Shown one piece after another: positions 24,251-27,536 of a DNA stretch of 27,536 bases. A program made the position numbers and the translations under genes. Positions within the stretch are counted from its first letter, which is position 1. Each line of letters begins with the position of its first letter. Source of the DNA: Lachnospiraceae bacterium (GTDB lineage Bacteria; Bacillota; Clostridia; Lachnospirales; Lachnospiraceae). The DNA lies in assembly GCA_003507655.1 (NCBI GenBank), contig DNUZ01000040.1, positions 1 through 27,536 of the forward strand, given 5' to 3'. The notes under the pieces were generated by a model that did no database searches, had not been told where the DNA came from, and saw nothing but the letters and a program-made list of their open reading frames with translations.

Positions 24251-24341
24251 AGATCACACTCCTGGAATTTCAAAAATGTCAAAGTTAAATGTCTTTTCTT
24301 ACAAGAAAAAACCGACTTTTGAACCTTTTTACCCTGACATC

Positions 24342-24845
24342 TTACAAAACGATAAGCAAAAATAACAAATCCAGTGCCCCGTCGATCAGCAGGCAGGCTC
24401 CGAAGAATACCATCGTCATCTTCACAGCCCCGAATGGGTTGAAAAGCAAAGCCACACCAACGATCATCAAAAGAATCCCGATCGTCAGAAGCTTGCCCCA
24501 GCCGATTGCATCCAACACACGCAGATCCAGTGCTCTCTGGATTTTGCTGATACCGTCCAGCATCAGTACCACGCCAAGCAAAAACGGCAAAAACGATACC
24601 ACCGTCTGCGGCGTGATCAGACAGAACACGCCAAGTGCAATAAAGATTACACCGAGGATCAGTTCGCCCTTTGCCTTACCTTTCCGGCACTGGAGCACAT
24701 GCAGAAGTCCGTATGCCGCCGCAATCACGCCGCAGCCATAACAGATCGCCCGCACACTGGTATCAGGATTCAGCACCAGAAACAGTCCCAGAAGGATATA
24801 GCCTGCTGCCTGAAGAATCTGTATTGCTTTTATCTTACTTCCCAT
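24342..24845 (-). CDS. DUF308/HdeD-like membrane protein
   Basis: A 167-residue, very hydrophobic protein with about six membrane helices in pairs (GYILLGLFLVLNPDTSVRAI, ICYGCGVIAAAYGLLHVL, LILGVIFIALGVFCLITP, FLLGVVLMLDGISKIQRAL, and a final pair). The recurring pattern of a helix ending in NPxxS/TP and a following helix with G..L..DG is typical of the DUF308/HdeD family, named for an E. coli acid-resistance protein; the molecular role is not established. GGAG lies 7 nt before the ATG. Same strand as the MocR gene, 91 bp upstream of it; possible co-transcription, but a short dyad (TTTTCTT/AAGAAAA near 24292-24307) lies between. Confidence 0.85.
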   Translation of the reverse strand: MGSKIKAIQILQAAGYILLGLFLVLNPDTSVRAICYGCGVIAAAYGLLHVLQCRKGKAKGELILGVIFIALGVFCLITPQTVVSFLPFLLGVVLMLDGISKIQRALDLRVLDAIGWGKLLTIGILLMIVGVALLFNPFGAVKMTMVFFGACLLIDGALDLLFLLIVL

Positions 24846-25012
24846 AAAAACACTCCTTCCCTTTTTTCATAAAAATCACTATGAAAACAGTCTACCACGA
24901 AGCGGAGCCGGATACAATGTACCATTTGGAAGATTTGTCCAGGTTCTTATTGTTTATGTTGACTTTAATTGTATTTTAAAAATATATTAAAATAATGAGA
25001 GCTATGCGTTAA

Positions 25013-25243
25013 TATTATTTTCAAGCATATCTTTCTGAATTTCTTCGTGCAAATAAATCGGAGGTGATCTCGATGAGTATATTCGAATACGACAAAGAAG
25101 AGGAAGAACGAAAACTCAGAAAAGCAGAATATGAGTCTGGTGTTGCCGATGGATTTAACGACGGCATCAATACTGCAAAAAAAGATACCGTTCGTTTGCA
25201 CATTGCCAAAAGCTCCTGTGCCATTCTGGAAAACCTCAAATAA
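25013..25243 (+). pseudogene. C-terminal fragment of an Rpn-type nuclease/transposase-like protein
   Basis: From 25013 the frame reads YYFQAYLSEFLRANKSEV and continues at ATG 25073 as MSIFEYDKEEEERKLRKAEY, then ESGVADGFNDG, stopping at 25241. The motif SIFEYDxEEE followed by a charged helix and G-rich xxGxxxG tail is what I know from the C-terminus of Rpn (PD-(D/E)XK, recombination-promoting nuclease) proteins of Lachnospiraceae. A TAA at 25010 cuts the frame and no nuclease core precedes it, so this is a relic. GGAGGTGA before 25073 could still allow a 56-residue peptide. The 165 bases between the DUF308 gene and this fragment show only that gene's upstream region. Confidence 0.55.
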
Positions 25244-25524
25244 AGATCCATGCGAGGCGGTACAAAAATTATTTCCGGGCAAACTTGCCTTGCCTGCCAC
25301 AATGCCATACCTGTTTTTACTCCGGCTCGCTTTGCAATATAATTCGCAGTCAGCACAATTCCATGTCTTGCCTCCGGATCACCACCGACTGCCATTGGCT
25401 TTCCGGCAAGTTCCGGATGATGCAGTTTGTCATTCGGAAAAGTGCATTTTTTCATATAATACTCTCTGATTGCCTGAAACATCCATTCCGCAATCTTTTC
25501 TTTCTGCTGTTCTGTATTACACAC
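25021..25524 (-). pseudogene. Truncated Y-family DNA polymerase (dinB/umuC) fragment
   Basis: Within a 167-codon frame starting at a GTG, only the part at about 25228-25428 is recognisable: KLHHPELAGKPMAVGG, DPEARHGIVLTANYIAKRAG, VKTGMALWQARQVCPEIIFV and PPRMDLYLRFSR, the palm/fingers region of DinB/UmuC. The N-terminus with the first catalytic Asp (DCNxFYASVE) is replaced by an unrelated sequence, and the thumb and little-finger domains (about 300 residues) are missing; the rest of the frame is antisense to the Rpn fragment. It follows the MATE stop by 15 bp. No function is expected. Confidence 0.65.
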
Positions 25525-25539
25525 ATTGTTTTTGAAAGT

Positions 25540-26877
25540 TTACCGTCGTTTTCTTGTGATCCATAAAAATGTACAGGTAAAAATAATTCCCTTTACAATG
25601 GAGGTTGAAGAAATAGCCCACCATATTCCATCCAGACCCATAATACCTCCAAGAATGATCGACAGCGGAATTCTTGCACTGGTAAAAGCTATACTGATGA
25701 TACTGCAAAGTCGGGTTCTGCCGAGCCCTGATAATGCACCGACTGTCGTCAGTTCCACACACATAAAAGCTTCACTGAAACCTATGATGATCAGATATTC
25801 AACTGATGTTGCGATTGCTTTGGGTTCATGAAAAAAGATTCTGGCAATCGGTTCCGGAATACATATAAATACAGCTGAGATCAACAATCCCCAGATACCA
25901 ACCGTCCACAAAGAAGCCTTATATCCTTTTTTGACACGGTCATTTTTGCCCGCACCATAGTTCTGTGCGATAAAGGCATTTAATGCCGCTGCAAAACCGT
26001 CTGCAGTATTCCATGATATCGATTCAATCTGACCTCCGACTCTCTGCGTTGCAACAGCTTCTGCACCATACCCGGAGATCATACGTGTCAGCACCATGGA
26101 GATTGCACAATATGCCATTCCCTGTATTGCTGTCGGAATTCCGATCTTACAGATTCCCTGCAGATATTTCCGCGGGATTTTTGCCAAAAGCCTAGTTCCT
26201 TTTAGTACATTTTCTTTCTTTTGTATGACAATTCCGACTATCATGATACTCATAACGATCGCCTGTGCTGTCACTGTCGCAATTGCAGCTCCGACAACAC
26301 CAAGCTTCGGAAACATCCCCACTCCAAGAATCAACACAGGATCCAGAACCATATTTGTGGCCAGACCGACAAGATTCGCTATAAAAGGTGTCTTTGAATC
26401 TCCCTGTGCCGTATAAAGTCCAGTCAATGTCAGCGTCATAAAAGAAAATACGATCAGCCCACAGGCAATCTTCGTATATGACATTGCCGCCGCATGAGCC
26501 TGTGCATCTGCAAGCTGAAAAAATCCTATCATCTGTCTGGTAAAAAGCAGCGAAAGAATTCCATATGCCATTCCCATAAATGCAGCAAGCTGTACTGCCG
26601 CCTGTGCAAATCCGTGTGCCTTTTCTCTGTCTCCACGTCCGATACACTGTGCCACATGCACCTGTCCACCCATTCTAGCCATAGCTGCAAGTCCCTGCGA
26701 AAGCCAGGTAAACATACCTCCAACACCTACACCTGCAACTGCCTTCGAACCAAGCAGACCAATCCAGGCCATGTCCGTGATGTTGTACAAAGTCCCCAGA
26801 AACGATGACGCCATGATCGGAACCGCAAGTTTCGTCAGCGTTTTTAGAATAGGATCTTTTGTTAAATTTCCCTCCAT
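25540..26877 (-). CDS. MATE family efflux transporter (second)
   Basis: About 445 residues, 12 membrane helices. Seen: KLAVPIMASSFLGTLYNITD and MAWIGLLGSKAVAGVGVGG in the first bundle, and in the second GIPTAIQGMAYCAISMVLTR with NAFIAQNYGAGKNDRVKKG, the family pattern of xAQNxGAG after helix 8. The start at 26877 (MEGNLTKDP) is preferred over the ATG at 26883 because GAGG lies 7 nt before it and only 1-2 nt before the other. Distinct from the MATE at 17408-18772. It lies next to gene relics on both sides, so this may be a recombination-prone area. No terminator is evident downstream. Substrate unknown. Confidence 0.92.
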   Translation of the reverse strand: MEGNLTKDPILKTLTKLAVPIMASSFLGTLYNITDMAWIGLLGSKAVAGVGVGGMFTWLSQGLAAMARMGGQVHVAQCIGRGDREKAHGFAQAAVQLAAFMGMAYGILSLLFTRQMIGFFQLADAQAHAAAMSYTKIACGLIVFSFMTLTLTGLYTAQGDSKTPFIANLVGLATNMVLDPVLILGVGMFPKLGVVGAAIATVTAQAIVMSIMIVGIVIQKKENVLKGTRLLAKIPRKYLQGICKIGIPTAIQGMAYCAISMVLTRMISGYGAEAVATQRVGGQIESISWNTADGFAAALNAFIAQNYGAGKNDRVKKGYKASLWTVGIWGLLISAVFICIPEPIARIFFHEPKAIATSVEYLIIIGFSEAFMCVELTTVGALSGLGRTRLCSIISIAFTSARIPLSIILGGIMGLDGIWWAISSTSIVKGIIFTCTFLWITRKRR

Positions 26878-27026
26878 TTTCATTCCTCATCCATTTTTAT
26901 TTTTTATTATCCACAAATCCTATTATACATGGTTTAACAAAGATTTTCATCAGGAATTATCCATATATATCAAAAATCCTTTTGAAGAAATATTATTCTC
27001 CAAAAGGGCTTTCTGTCTGAATCTTT

Positions 27027-27473
27027 TTATAATTTTTCTCCGCAAGATTCAATGACTTTTTTGTACCAATAAAAAGAATCTTTTCGAATTCTGGAAAAAT
27101 CTCCTGTTCCATCATCATTTTTATTTACATAAATCAATCCATATCTTTTTTTGAATTCTCCGGTTGATGAACTGACAAGATCCGTGCACCCCCAACAGGT
27201 ATAACCAATCAATTCCACACCATCATGAATTGCTTCTTTCATCTGCTCTATATGTTTACGCATATATTCAAAGGAACCGGTATTTAATTCAACATAATAG
27301 ACAGCCGTAAAATCTGCACATATCTTGTCCAGAATCCGCCTTTCTGCCATCTGTTCTTCCAGCGTACGTTTCAGTTTTCTGTTCCTCATATGTACTATTA
27401 CAGTCAGGATAAGAAGCAGAGCAATCAGCACGGCTATAAAAGCCAACGCAGCCACAGACTGCAGTTGCTTCAT
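27027..27473 (-). pseudogene. Chimeric relic: membrane sensor N-terminus joined to GH1 glycosidase C-terminus
   Basis: A 148-codon frame made of two unrelated parts. Residues 1-70 have a membrane helix ([20 protein letters not shown]) then a basic/coiled stretch and [27 protein letters not shown], the start of a PAS-like domain as found before GGDEF or kinase domains. From about residue 70 the sequence is the C-terminal ~78 residues of a family 1 beta-glucosidase/6-phospho-beta-glucosidase: [53 protein letters not shown]. The GH1 catalytic barrel is missing. No ribosome site precedes the ATG at 27473, and the frame continues upstream past a TGA. The join is near 27252-27270. Confidence 0.7.
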
Positions 27474-27476
27474 AAA

Positions 27477-27536
27477 TCATTCATGACAGGCATTTTGCTT
27501 TCTCAACTCTTCTCTTATGGTCTGCTTAATTTTTTC
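27477..27536 (-). CDS. C-terminal end of an upstream reading frame, cut by the window edge
   Basis: Nineteen open codons (EKIKQTIREELRKQNACHE) end at TGA 27477-27479 and run off the window. The same frame continues after the stop as Phe-Met and then the membrane-sensor relic, so this may be the extracytoplasmic part of the same sensor interrupted by a nonsense codon, or simply the end of a separate gene. It is too short to assign. Confidence 0.3.
   Translation of the reverse strand, partial: EKIKQTIREELRKQNACHE

Noticed and set aside
24251..24341. TTTTCTTACAAGAAAA palindrome as a terminator of the DUF308 gene
   Set aside because: AT-only stem with a tiny loop; too weak to call, mentioned only as a possible operator.
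25013..26883. A complete mobile element or prophage around the MATE gene
   Set aside because: No integrase, transposase, terminal inverted repeats or target duplication could be seen; only gene fragments are present.

Overview
The window looks like a chromosomal segment of a low-to-mid GC, endospore-lineage Firmicute, most likely Lachnospiraceae. The reasons are strong AGGAGG-type ribosome sites, sigma-A promoters, a spore maturation gene (spmB), an ATP-type PEP carboxykinase, a ~420-residue clostridial LeuC, an AP2-domain protein and Rpn-type nuclease remnants. This placement is inferred from gene types; no rRNA or marker gene is present to fix the genus.

Left third (1-11.6 kb): central metabolism. 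A LysR regulator is divergent from leuCD (leucine synthesis; no leuA or leuB here). An AP2/HNH-like gene converges on and overlaps leuD. thrC follows with a consensus promoter and terminator. A minus-strand two-gene unit encodes a CheY-like receiver and a protein joining four MshEN-like repeats to a CheX-like domain. Then come a small membrane protein, citrate synthase, cytidine deaminase and highly expressed-looking pckA. A repeated intergenic element carrying a TATAATGAGTGCAA box and variable hairpins occurs three times before the AP2 gene and once, about 3.2 kb away, before the small membrane protein.

Middle (11.7-19.5 kb): almost all minus strand. Polyphosphate kinase has two 11-bp-spaced TTTACATGG direct repeats upstream, which look like a Pho box. 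Next is a three-gene lipoprotein operon whose products share a 44-residue repeat (six copies in total), followed by nth and a MATE transporter.

Right third (19.5-27.5 kb): an ABC-F ATPase with a structured leader; spmB, which lacks an obvious standard start and has its Shine-Dalgarno sequence inside a hairpin; a TM2-like membrane protein with a Glu-rich tail; a MocR-type regulator with Arg at the usual PLP-lysine position; a DUF308/HdeD-like protein; then an eroded area with an Rpn C-terminal fragment, a dinB/umuC fragment, a second MATE transporter and a chimeric relic joining a membrane sensor N-terminus to the C-terminus of a GH1 glycosidase.

No CRISPR array, tRNA, rRNA, complete insertion sequence or prophage was seen. 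The most interesting items are the lipoprotein repeat family, the promoter-bearing hairpin element, the receiver/MshEN/CheX pair, the spmB start region and the recombination relics at the right end.
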